From Diphasiastrum complanatum (Eukaryota > Streptophyta > Lycopodiopsida > Lycopodiales > Lycopodiaceae), in the NCBI GenBank assembly GCA_029204225.1, contig CM055109.1:24848723-24912722 (forward strand): a DNA stretch of 64,000 nucleotides, read 5' to 3'. Of this stretch, positions 37,619 to 48,448 are shown one piece after another. Below the pieces are notes generated by a model, which worked only from the letters and a program-made list of their open reading frames with translations, was not told the origin of the DNA and searched no databases. The position numbers and the translations under genes were made by a program. Each line of letters starts with the position of its first letter. Within the stretch, counting starts at the first letter, position 1.

Positions 37619-37625
37619 TGTGTGC
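37519..37625 (-). repeat. GA/CT microsatellite before S2 SPH start
   Basis: Two AG tracts (37521-37535 and 37553-37616) separated by ATCATGCGGCAC, then a short GT run, ending next to the ATG on the minus strand. It is the shorter counterpart of the (CT)65 in S1. Confidence 0.95.
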
Positions 37626-39745
37626 TTTACCTTTGTGTACTTGATTTATAAAGACACTAGAGACGACATTAGTTGGAGGAGAAAAATTTCAAACCAAAAG
37701 CGACGGTACTAAATTCAAAATGAGCAATTCCCCCTAAAACCGGTTCCAGCGGGAGTATTCAAATTAGAAAGCACTAATTCTTGGTTCCTGCTACTTTAGC
37801 CATTAGTGAGAAAAGTACATCAAATAATTTATATTTCTTAGTGTCTACTTGTGTTCTTTACACTAATATTATGATTAAACTATGCATGTTTACTATTGTT
37901 ATGATTTAATCAGAATCAATCACAATTGCATGCATCTTCATGCTCGAGGGCATTATGCCGTAAAGCCCATAATAGCTTTGGCCTATTGAAATAAAGTTCT
38001 AACTTTTACATCGGATCCACTACACTTAGAGCCATGGCTCTAAAATCTAGAAAGCCCTTCATAATAATTACTTAAAGTGTCAACAAATACAATAATATCA
38101 CATGTCAACAAGGCCTAAATAAACACCCGTTCCTTAAAATGATGTTAGGGTTCTTGAGCCAAGTACACAAATGAAAAGGCCTATGCATCTTTTTTCCCTA
38201 CTTATTAAATTCTAAAATGGCACATAGTATATTTAAATAGTACCATATGATTGGGAAGAGTTTCATTGTGACCATATGCTTGTGTGGGAAAGCTTCTAAG
38301 ACTTATCACGTGACCAACATAGAAATTCGTTCCTTCCTTTTTGGATAGGCGGAGGCTACAGTAAAAATAATTAAACAGCAACATCACAATGGGCGACAAG
38401 CCACATTTCTTTTTTGCAGTTCTGGGGTGCACCTAGTTCTATTTGTCAGCAATAGCTTATGGATGCAATTTGTGATTTATGACTCAATTCAATGCACGTG
38501 TCCAACGAGTTGATTCATGTGGTATGATAGTCCTTTTTTAACTCGTCACATATTGTAGAGATCCAACATAGGTCATTTTTTGGGTGTTTAGATTCTTTCC
38601 ACGCATATTCATCTATGTTTACCTATTTATTTGTCTATTTTTTAATTTTGCAAATGTTTGTTGGTTTTTTCGAATCTCACTACATAGGATAGAGTTGGTG
38701 TTTTTTGTGGCCAACCTTTTAACGATTACCAGGTTTATGACTTAATCTTCAAAGTTTAGATTTTAGTTGTTAAGGTTTTTTATATACAAACTTTTGATGA
38801 CTCAATATTAATTTCTAATGGTTTTCATGGGTTTTTATGCATGCCCAAAGGAACCCTCATAGAAGTCCCAAACCTGCAAATTTTTACATTCATTATAGAA
38901 ATTGTTTGATTGTTTTTTAATCTTATTTTAAATGCAAATTGTTCTAGGTTAGGAATCTAAGTGATGGTGCAATTTTCCAGAATCTCAAATTCAACAAGAA
39001 GTATTTTAATGAATCTAAATCGATAAGGGAAAAGGCCAATTATATTATTAAACATTAATTTATATTTCATCCTAAATGCCATTCTATTTCATTGTATATG
39101 ACTTAAATTAATGGCAAATTAGAGAATGATTATAAATTACAAAGTGTGTGGAGCCCTACTTTGTAATAAACTATACATTTAATGTGCAATTTAGATTTTT
39201 TGTATATGATATAGAAGTTTGAACGAGCTAACTTTGTCCGATGTATTAAAATTGACATCGTAAAGGCAAATTCTATTGATTGGGGCCAAACTATTTTGAA
39301 GATGTAGGTACGTAATGATGTAAATCCAACCAAGTGACTGGTCATGTTAACATCCAATGTCTACAAACCTCTATGCACTATAACTAGGTGAGAGTGTGTC
39401 ATTTGATGTCATGTTAACAGCCATGTTATTTTTTATGCTACATCTACAAACCGCTTTGCACTATAAGTAGGTCTTTGCCATGTTCAATCTTAGTGCTCTA
39501 AGATTCTTAGCTACAATTACCAAAGTAAAACATATACACTTCTAACTCTGAATTGGTGTCAATAATGTTTGTGACAAGTATATTAGTACGATATTAGCAA
39601 AACCTTTGATGTTACTAGATGTCAAAGTAAAACCAAAATATTAGTTGATAACCAGTAACTTTTCACATAACCATCCTTTTGACTTTTGTATCATCAAATC
39701 ATATGAATAGCATTGCTTCTCTTTCTTGGAGAATGATAATTATAT

Positions 39746-40846
39746 GCGTAAACCTCATACATCAAATGATACACTCTTAGCTAGTTATACTGCTTTGCGG
39801 TTTGTAAATGCAGCTTAAAAAATAACATGGCTATTAACATGACATCAAATGACACATCTCACCTAGTTATAGTGCATAGAGGTTTGTAGACATTGCTTCA
39901 GAAATAACATGGATATTAACATGACCAGTCACTTGGCTAGGTTTACATCATCACATATCTACATCTTCGAAATAGTTTGGCCCCAATCAATAGAATTTGC
40001 CTTTATGATGTCAATTTTAATACATCGAACAAAGTTAGCTCATTTAATCTTCTATATCATGTAGAAAAAAACTGACCTGCACATTAAATGTATAATTTAT
40101 TACAAAGTAGGGCTCAACACACTTTGTAATTTACAATCATTCTCTAATTTGCCATTAATCTAAGTCATTTAAAATGAAATAGAATGGCATTTAGGATGAA
40201 ATAGTAATTAATGTTTAATGATATAATTGGCCTATTCCCTTATCAATTTAGATTCATTAAAAGAATTCTTGTTGAATTTGAGATTCTGGAAAATTGCACC
40301 ATCACTTAGATGCCTATCCTAGATCAATTTGCATTCAAAATAAGATTAAAGAACAACCAAACATTTTCAGTAATGAATGTAAAAATTTGCAGGTTTGGGA
40401 CTTCTATGAGGATTCCTTTGGGGATGCATAAAAACCCATGAAAACCATTAAAAATCAATATTCAGTCATCAAAAGTTTGTAGATTAAGTCATAAATCTGG
40501 TAATCCTTAAAAGGTTTGCCACAAAAAACACCAACTCTATCCTATGTAGTGAGATTCCGAAAAATCAACAAACATTTGCAAAACTAAAAAATAAACAAAT
40601 AAACAAGTAAACATAGATGAATATGCGTGGAAAGAATCTCAACACCCAAAAAATGACGTATGCTGGATCTCTACAATATGTGATGAGTTAAAAATTGACT
40701 TTTGGAAAGGTCAAGCTTTCATAAGTCAAAGTGGTTATGCTCTTTCCATGCTTAAGAAATTTCAAATGGAAAACTGTAAAGGCATGGATACTCCAACGGA
40801 GCAAATTGTAAAAGTTCCTATAAAGGAGGATAAAAGATCCTTCAAG
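39746..40846 (+). repeat. Partial H and truncated copia (U5a)
   Basis: Plus-oriented H resumes in its middle (CATACATCAAATGATACAC) and runs to 40692, then copia RT 40693-40846 stops abruptly in KRSFK. The sequence then returns to H at 40847 (AACAACCAAACATTTTCAG), repeating 40352-40846: a direct duplication with a 495-bp period. Confidence 0.85.
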
Positions 40847-43618
40847 AACAACCAAACATTTTCAGTAATGAATCTAAAAATTTGCAGGTTTGGGACTTCT
40901 ATGAGGATTCCTTTGGGGATGCATAAAAACCCATGAAAACCATTAAAAATCAATATTCAGTCATCAAAAGTTTGTAGATTAAGTCATAAATCTGGTAATC
41001 CTTAAAAGGTTTGCCACAAAAAACACCAACTCTATCCTGTGTAGTGAGATTCCAAAAAATCAACAAACATTTGCAAAACTAAAAAATAAACAAATAAACA
41101 AGTAAACATAGATGAATATGCGTGGAAAGAATCTCAACACCCAAAAAATGACGTATGCTGGATCTCTACAATATGTGATGAGTTAAAAATTGACTTTTGG
41201 AAAGGTCAAGCTTTCATAAGTCAAAGTGGTTATGCTCTTTCCATGCTTAAGAAATTTCAAATGGAAAACTGTAAAGGCATGGATACTCCAACGGAGCAAA
41301 TTGTAAAAGTTCCTATAAAGGAGGATAAAAGATCCTTCAAGGAGTTCACTCTTTATAGGAGTCTTATTGGCTCTCTTATTTGATTAAGAGTCACTAGGCT
41401 TGATCTAAGTTTTAGTGTGCACAAATTAAGCCAATACATGTAGGATCCAAAGATATGTCATTGGAAATTGGCAAAGAGAATCTTGAGATATGTATCTTCT
41501 ACCTTAGACTATGGATTGATCTATAAAGGAGGCGATCTAACTTTTGTTGCATTTTCAGACTCGTATTTTGCAAGAGACAGAGTGGATAGAATATCCACAA
41601 GTGATTACACCGTTTTCATTGGAGGGAATCTAGTTTTTTGGCTATCAAAGAAGCAAGCACCTATATCCTTGTCATTTTGTGAAGCTGAGTACAAAGCTCT
41701 TACAATCATAACTAAGGAAGTTTTGTGGATCAAGAGGCTACTTATGGAGCTAAAGTGTTATGGAGATGAAGACCTTCCAATTATCAATAATGATAACATT
41801 TCGGCTCATGCAACATCCATGCATGCAGTTTTACATGTGGATCTATGATATATGAGTTAACTGGAAGATGTGGACATTCCATGCAAATCCACTCTAGGAA
41901 CTCAAGCCTCATTGATGTAGGAAAACTTTGGCTTGTTTTGCCATATTGTGAATATTGAGATTTTGGTGTTTTGGGCTTATTCTCTACCCGAGTTTTTTGG
42001 TTATCATTTTATCTCGCTACCCGAGAGCAGGCTCTTTTCCCCATAATGAGCACTTAGAATTATTTCTGATAACTATCTATCATAGTAGAGAGTTTTTCCA
42101 GTCTGTGGTATGCCATTGTGCTCTTGCCTTGCATTTTTCAACTAAACTGTTCTTTGATCATTCTCGTGCAAACACAACATCCCATTAAGATCTTGTAGTG
42201 TGCTAAAAACTTCATAATAAGTTGATTGGGGGTACTTTGTTGTAAACGTACTAGTTATCAAAGATATTTTCGTTTTACTTCGACATCTAGTAAACTCAAA
42301 GGTTTTGGTAATATCGTATTGGCGACAATATAGTTGTTACAAACATTATTGATACCAATTCAGAGTTAAAAGTGTATATATCTTACTTTGGTAATTGTAG
42401 CCAAGAATCTTAGAGCACTAAGATTGAACATTTCAAAGACCCTCAATAATTTTTACATTTCCTCGGTCTAATCGACGTAAATACCTTTTAGTTATAGTAG
42501 GTCTCTTAGGTTTCATAATTGTTTGGACAATGTTATATTTGCCCTACGAGATCAGAATTCAATTAATAGTAATCAATAGCAAATATGAAAATATTGAAGT
42601 ATTGAACATGTGTTGGAAGAAAGATAAGAAGAAAGTCTACATAGCAGTTAGATCAAACTATTGATTACTTCTCGTAAAACTCATACATCAAATGATACAC
42701 TCTTAGCTAGTTATACTGCAGTGCGGTTTGTAAATGCAGCTTCAAAAATAACATGGCTGTTAACATGACATCAAATGACACATCTCACCTAGTTATAGTG
42801 CATAGAGGTTTGTAGACATTGCTTCAGAAATAACATGGATATTAACATGACCAGTCACTTGGCTAGGTTTACATCATTACATATCTACATCTTCGAAATA
42901 GTTTGGCCCCAATCAATAGAATTTGCCTTTATAATGTCAATTTTAATACATCGAACAAAGTTAGCTCATTTAATCTTCTATATCATATAGAAAAAAACTG
43001 ACCTGCACATTAAATGTATAATTTATTACAAAGTAGGGCTCAACACACTTTGTAATTTACAATCATTCTCTAATTTGCCATTAATCTAAGTCATTTAGAA
43101 TGAAATAGAATGGCATTTAGGATGAAATAGTAATTAATGTTTAATGATATAATTGGCCTATTCCCTTATCAATTTAGATTCATTAAAAGAATTCTTGTTG
43201 AATTTGAGATTCTGGAAAATTGCACCATCACTTAGATGCCTATCCTAGATCAATTTGCATTCAAAATAAGATTAAAGAACAACCAAACATTTTCAGTAAT
43301 GAATGTAAAAATTTGCAGGTTTGGGACTTCTATGAGGATTCCTTTGGGGATGCATAAAAACCCATGAAAACCATTAAAAATTAATATTCAGTCATCAAAA
43401 GTTTGTAGATTAAGTCATAAACCTGGTAATCCTTAAAAGGTTTGCAACAAAAAACACCAACTCTATCCTATGTAGTGAGATTCCAAAAAATCAACAAACA
43501 TTTGCAAAATTAAAAAATAAACAAACAAACAAGTAAAAATAGATGAATATGCGTGGAAAGAATCTCAACACCCAAAAAATGACGTATGCTGGATCTCTAC
43601 AATATGTGATGAGTTAAA
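40847..43618 (+). repeat. Array unit U5 with leading duplicated H
   Basis: Duplicated H end 40847-41187, copia 41188-41812, LTR fragment about 41809-42214, H 42215-43618. The unit from 41188 is 2431 bp. The LTR reading frame is shortened here by a CCCATTAAG variant that introduces a stop. Confidence 0.88.
41188..41848 (+). pseudogene. Truncated RNase H fragment (U5)
   Basis: 126-codon frame 41468-41848, same chimeric end as the other deleted units. TGA and TAG stops in the RT part as elsewhere. Confidence 0.88.
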
Positions 43619-43883
43619 AATTGACTTTTGGAAAGGTCAAGCTTTCATAAGTCAAAGTGGTTATGCTCTTTCCATGCTTAAGAAATTTCAAATGGAAAAC
43701 TGTAAAGGCATATATACTCCAACGGAGGAAATTGTAAAAGTTCCTATAAAAGAGGATATAAGATCCTTCAAGGAGTTGACTCTTTATAGGAGTCTTATTG
43801 GCTCTCTTATTTGATTAAGAGTCACTAGGCCTGATCTAAGTCTTAGTGTGCACAAATTAAGCCAATACATGTAGGATCCATAT
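43619..43883 (+). pseudogene. Truncated copia RT end (U6), array terminus
   Basis: Only about 265 bp of the copia fragment remains, ending at GTAGGATCCA, where it joins the SPH-like coding sequence of S3 in opposite orientation. It carries private changes (PTEEIVKV, DIRSFKELTL), so this terminal unit has diverged more than the internal ones. Confidence 0.85.
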
Positions 43884-43957
43884 CTTAGAGACGAAGCGAA
43901 AGACAACTGAAGTAGAAACAAGCTGGCAAACATAGAGAATAAGTGAATGATCGCCAT
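43884..43957 (-). pseudogene. SPH-like gene, signal-peptide part only (S3)
   Basis: MAIIHLFSMFASLFLLQLSF plus a few codons, then cut by the junction with copia sequence. A GA tract (43959-44001) precedes the ATG as in S1 and S2. A remnant. Confidence 0.6.
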
Positions 43958-46700
43958 AGAGAGAGAGAGAGAGAGAGAGAGCGAGGGGGAGAGAGAGAGA
44001 CACACATAGAGCGTGCTTTATAAAGACACTATATACGACACTAGTTGGAGGAGAAAAATTTCAAACCAAAAGCGACGACGCTGAATTCGAAATGAGTAAT
44101 TCCCCGTAAAACCAGTTCCAGCGGGAGTACCCATGTATTCGAATTAGAAAGCACTAATTCTTAGTTCCTGCTATTTTAGCCATTAGCAAGAAAAGTAAAT
44201 CAAATAATTTACATTTTTTAGTGTCTACTTGTGTTCTTTACACTAAAATAATAATTAAACTATGCATGTTTACTATTGTTATGATTTAATCACAATCAAT
44301 CACAATTGCATGCATCCTCATGCTCGAGGGCATTATGCCCGTAAAGCCCATAATAGCCTTGGCCTAATAAAAGAAAGTTCTAACTTTTACATCGGATCCA
44401 CTGCACTTAGAGCCATGGCCCTAAAATCTAGAAAGCCCTTGATAATTATTATCTAAAGTGGGTGAATTCAATGTCATGAAAATCAACCTCACTAAACATC
44501 TCATTCCCATTCACGTTGTAATCATATATCGTAGCATGGCTGATAACTTGATCCAAAGCATGTACTCATCATAGCCATGAATCACTCTTTAGCATGCATT
44601 GCATGTCATCAATCTATCATAGCCTACCTATGACTAATGATGCCTTGATCTCCAACCAATGATAATATTACATTTAGTGTTATATCAAGAGATGGCAACG
44701 TATATTAGCAGATTATCACAAGAAGTACACTAATATCGCATGTCAACAAATACAATAATATCACATGTCAACAAGGCTTAGATAAATACTCGTTCCTTAC
44801 AATGATGTTAGGGTTCTTGAGCCAAGTACACAAATGAAATGGCCTATGCATCTTTTTTCCCTACTTATTAAATTCTAAAATGGCACATAGCATATTTAGA
44901 TAGTACCATATGATTGGGAAGAGTTTCATTATGACGATATGCTTGTGTGGGAAAGCTTCTAAGACTTATCACGTGACCAACATAGAAATTTGTTCCTTCT
45001 TTTTTGGATAGGGTGGGGGTTATAGTAAAAATAATTAAACAACAACATCACAACAGGCAACAAGCCACATTTCTTTTTTGCAGTTTTCGGGTGCACCTAG
45101 TTCTATTTGTTTGCAATAGCTTATGGATGCAATTTGTGATTTATGCTAAAATTCACTGCACAAGTTAATTCATGTGGTATGATAGTCATTTGTTAACTAA
45201 TCACAGATTGTAGACATCCAGCATAGGTCATGTTTTGGGTGTTTAGATTCTTTCCATGCATATTCATCTATGTTTACTTGTTTATTTGTTTATTTTTTCC
45301 TTTTGCAAATGTTTGTTGATTTTTTGGAATCTCACTACATAGGGTAGAGTTGGTGTTTTTTGTGGCAAACCTTTTAAGGATTACCAGGTTTATGACTTAA
45401 TCTTCAAAGTTTAGTTTTGAGTTGTTAAGGTTTAGGAAATACAAACTTTTGATGACTCAATATTAATTTTTAATGGTTTTCATGGGTTTTTATGCATCCC
45501 CAAAGGAATCCTCATAGAAGTCCCAAACCTGCAATTTTTTACATTCATTTTGTTTGATTGTTCTTTAATCTTATTTTGAATGCAAATTGTTCTAGGATAG
45601 GCATCGAAGTGATGGTGCAAGTTTGCAGAATCTCAAATTCAACAAGAATTCTTTTAATGAATCTAAATTGAAAAGGGAATAGGCCAATTATATCATCAAA
45701 CATTAATTACTATTTCATCCTAAATGCCATTCTATTTCATTCTAAATGACTTGAATTAATGGCAAATTAGAGAATGATTGTAAATTACAAAGTGTGTGGA
45801 GCCCTACTTTGTAATAAATTATACATTTAATGTGTAGTTTGGATTTTTTGTATATGATATAGAAGTTTAAATGAGCTAACTTTGTCCGATGTATTAAAAT
45901 TGACATCGTAAAGGCAAATTCTATTAATTGGGGCCAAACTATTTCGAAGATATAGATATGTAATGATGTAAACCCAGCCAAGTGACTGGTCATGTTAATA
46001 TCCATGTTATTTTTGAAGCAATGTCTACAAACCTCTATGCACTATAACTAGGTAAGAGTGTGTCATTTGATGTCATGTTAACAACCATGTTATTTTTGAA
46101 GCTGCATCTACAAACCGCTCTGCACTATAGCTAGCTAAGAGTGTGTCATTTGATGTATGAGTTTTACGAGAAGTAAGAGATAGTTTGATCTATCTGCTAT
46201 GTAGACTTTCTTCTTATCTTTCTTCCAACACATGTTCAATATGTCAGTATTTTCATATTTGTTATTGATTACTATCAATTGAATTCTGATCTAATAGGGC
46301 AACTATAACATTGTCCAAACAGTTACCAAACCTAAGAGACCGACTATAACTAAAAGGTATTTACATTGATCAGACCAAGGAAATGTAAAAATTATTGAGT
46401 GTCTTTGCCATGTTCAGTCTTAGTGCTCTAAGATTCTTGGCTACAATTACCAAAGTAAAACATATACACTTCTAACTCTGAATTGGTATCAATAATGTTT
46501 GTAACAACTATATTGTCGCCAGTACAATAATACCAGAGCCTTTGTTGTTACTAGATGTCAAAGTAAAACCAAAATATCAATTGATAACCAGTACCTTTTC
46601 ACATAACCATCCTTTTGTGTTTTGTATCATCAAATCATATGAATAGCATTCCTTCTCTTTCTTAGAGAATGATAATTATATATACTATAATACTATATAT
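43884..46700 (-). repeat. H-plus-SPH segment, copy S3 (inverted)
   Basis: Minus order: H (46700-45190), SPH upstream region (45189-44005), GA/CT tract, N-terminal part of the SPH-like gene. It keeps the upstream segment that S2 lost (44455-44740). It faces the copia array tail to tail and ends where the family B flank begins. Confidence 0.85.
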
Positions 46701-46982
46701 ACAATATTGAAATGTCCCCAATTACTGTAGTTAAAAAAAAAAAAAATTATACAGCAACATCTAACCATTACCAATCATTATCTAACACAAAGTTTGGTCA
46801 TTTTCTTCCAAAATATATATATATATATTCTCATTGTTGTTGCCCTCATAACCCAAGTTTTGATCCCTTCTTTCCCTTTTCCATAACATTCCTCTTTGCT
46901 TTTTCTAAGGAAAATTCCTAACTATGTATAGTATCTTGATTCAACAACCATGTACACATGCAATTGATTATCGACCGCATTT
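46701..46982. repeat. Left flank of family B; copy of inverted repeat R
   Basis: Contains A12 and (AT)n runs (46735-46745, 46816-46829). 46830-46970 is the inverted counterpart of 62960-63105, and 46921-46973 also matches 62685-62745 reversed. It ends where the truncated LTR of family B starts. No gene. Confidence 0.65.
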
Positions 46983-47276
46983 TTTCTTCCTCCATTGAGA
47001 GCATTGTTGTGTGTATTGTCTTCAAGCTATTGTGTATGATCTTAGGTGCTTTCCAAAAGTGGTAGGCTGATGTATTATGGACTGTATAATGCTATTTTGG
47101 GCCGCACTTGATGTTTATGGAAGTTTCCATTTGTGATAAATGCTTTTTGATCAAGTTCTTTGCATTCTAGGTAGCATAGAATGTGTTGCCAATTCCTAGC
47201 TTATGTAGTTTGGAGTGCAAGCATTCAAGCCAATGATCTTGGAGTTTAGATCCACTTAGGATCTGTATTTTTCACA
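46983..47276 (+). repeat. Family B 5' LTR, truncated to its last 294 bp
   Basis: Matches 52759-53052 of the 3' LTR with no difference that I can see and ends TTTTTCACA next to the PBS. The first ~361 bp are missing, including the CTATATAGG TATA-like site that the 3' LTR has near 52613. The usual retrotransposon promoter is therefore absent on the 5' side. Confidence 0.88.
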
Positions 47277-47291
47277 TGGTATCAGAGCTGG
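47277..47291 (+). other. Family B primer-binding site
   Basis: TGGTATCAGAGCTGG directly after the LTR CA, the standard plant copia PBS complementary to the 3' end of initiator methionine tRNA. Confidence 0.93.
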
Positions 47292-48448
47292 TTGGCTTCT
47301 ATTTACAGTAAGTATTCCATTTTTGGTGATATTTGGATGTTTGATCAAGTTCTAGCATGATTTTGCATTGCTTTGTTGATCAAATCTTACTAACCTTTGT
47401 TTTGTGAGTTGAACTTGTGGATCAAAAGCATATTTCAGGTCTATTGAAGATCAGAGGCTGAAAAGAAACTATTTTGGATCAGATCATAACACCTAATCAT
47501 TTGTGATTGTGAGGCTTGTGCATATTCAATACTAACAATGTTCTTTTCAATCCTATTGTTGACAATCTCCATTCTTGGATGAACACTCTCCTTAAGTGGA
47601 TGAAACTTCTCCTTAAGTGGATGACAAATGCTCTTTTGAGTGAGTTGTAATTCTCCTAAAGGCTGAGCAAAGCTCCCATTTGGATGAAAGATCCCCTTTT
47701 TTGGGTGAACATATTGTAAGCTCCATTGTGAAGAGCATATTGTAAAGATTGTCATCAATTTTGGCATAAATTTTGGTGTACTTTGTTGAGCATGTAAGTA
47801 ACTCTCCTTATGTAATTTGATTGGAGCATTTGCTGGAAGGTGTTAACCATTATGCAAGTGTGTTTTCAGGTTCTTAACAGGTTGAGGAACATTCTCATGT
47901 GAAGTGATCTTAGATCTACATCTAAACACCAAGATTTGACAAGATAGTGAAGCTAGTCTTGTGATTCACTAAGTGTGCTCATTCATTCACCTCTAAATCT
48001 TGTATTTATCACTTGCTGGAGTTTATAAACTTTTAGAAGTGTGGTTTACATGTGGTTTTACAGGTTGAATCAATATCTTAGTGTGTTGATCATATGTTGA
48101 TCAAGTTTGTTCATTACTAGGTAATCTTGGCATCCTAGTTTTGGGTATTTTCTAAGAATGCAAGTAACTCTTCACACCATAACTTGATTTGGTCACTTGC
48201 TGGAAAGTTTGAGAGCTTAAGCAAGAGTGTGTTCAGGTTGGTTTGATTTTGTAATCCATTCTTAGTGTGTGCAAAGTGTTGCATGTGTTTCAATCTTCCT
48301 TTCTATGCTTGGAAACCATCTAGGTTCAAGATAGAAGTGTTTTAGGGTCCTAAATCTTCATAGATCTCTTTATCTATCATTTGTTGAGAGAAAAGTGAGT
48401 GCTAAGTGCTTTAGGACAGAACCTAAAAGTTGAAGAAACATTAGAATC
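47292..48448 (+). other. Family B leader with internal repeats
   Basis: Long untranslated leader. At 47570-47715 there are diverged ~20-bp repeats (TCTCCTTAAGTGGATGA twice, then decayed copies). Three further imperfect repeats, each with a TTGCTGGA core and a CAGGTT end, lie near 47788-47890, 47990-48075 and 48158-48245. Short minus ORFs here are by-products of the repeats. Confidence 0.7.

Larger units (their letters stand above)
37011..39745 (-). repeat. H-plus-SPH segment, copy S2 (inverted)
   Basis: In minus order: H (39745-38540), SPH upstream region (38539-37626), GA/CT tract, SPH-like gene, 3' flank to 37011. Relative to S3 it lacks about 285 bp in the upstream region (at about 38072) and about 265 bp in H (at about 39465). 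Both edges abut plus-oriented array sequence, so the segment sits inverted inside the array. Confidence 0.85.

Noticed and set aside
39130-39357. Recurring 75-93-codon ORF in block H (also near 18020, 26809, 45742)
   Set aside because: It recurs because H is duplicated, its length varies and indels break it freely between copies. No domain; most likely non-coding upstream sequence.
43784-44005. 73-codon minus ORF as an independent gene
   Set aside because: It is the S3 signal-peptide fragment read through the GA tract on one side and into antisense copia on the other.
47441-47767. 108-codon minus ORF with HPLKE-type repeats
   Set aside because: Produced by the ~20-bp repeats of the family B leader on the antisense strand; no independent support.
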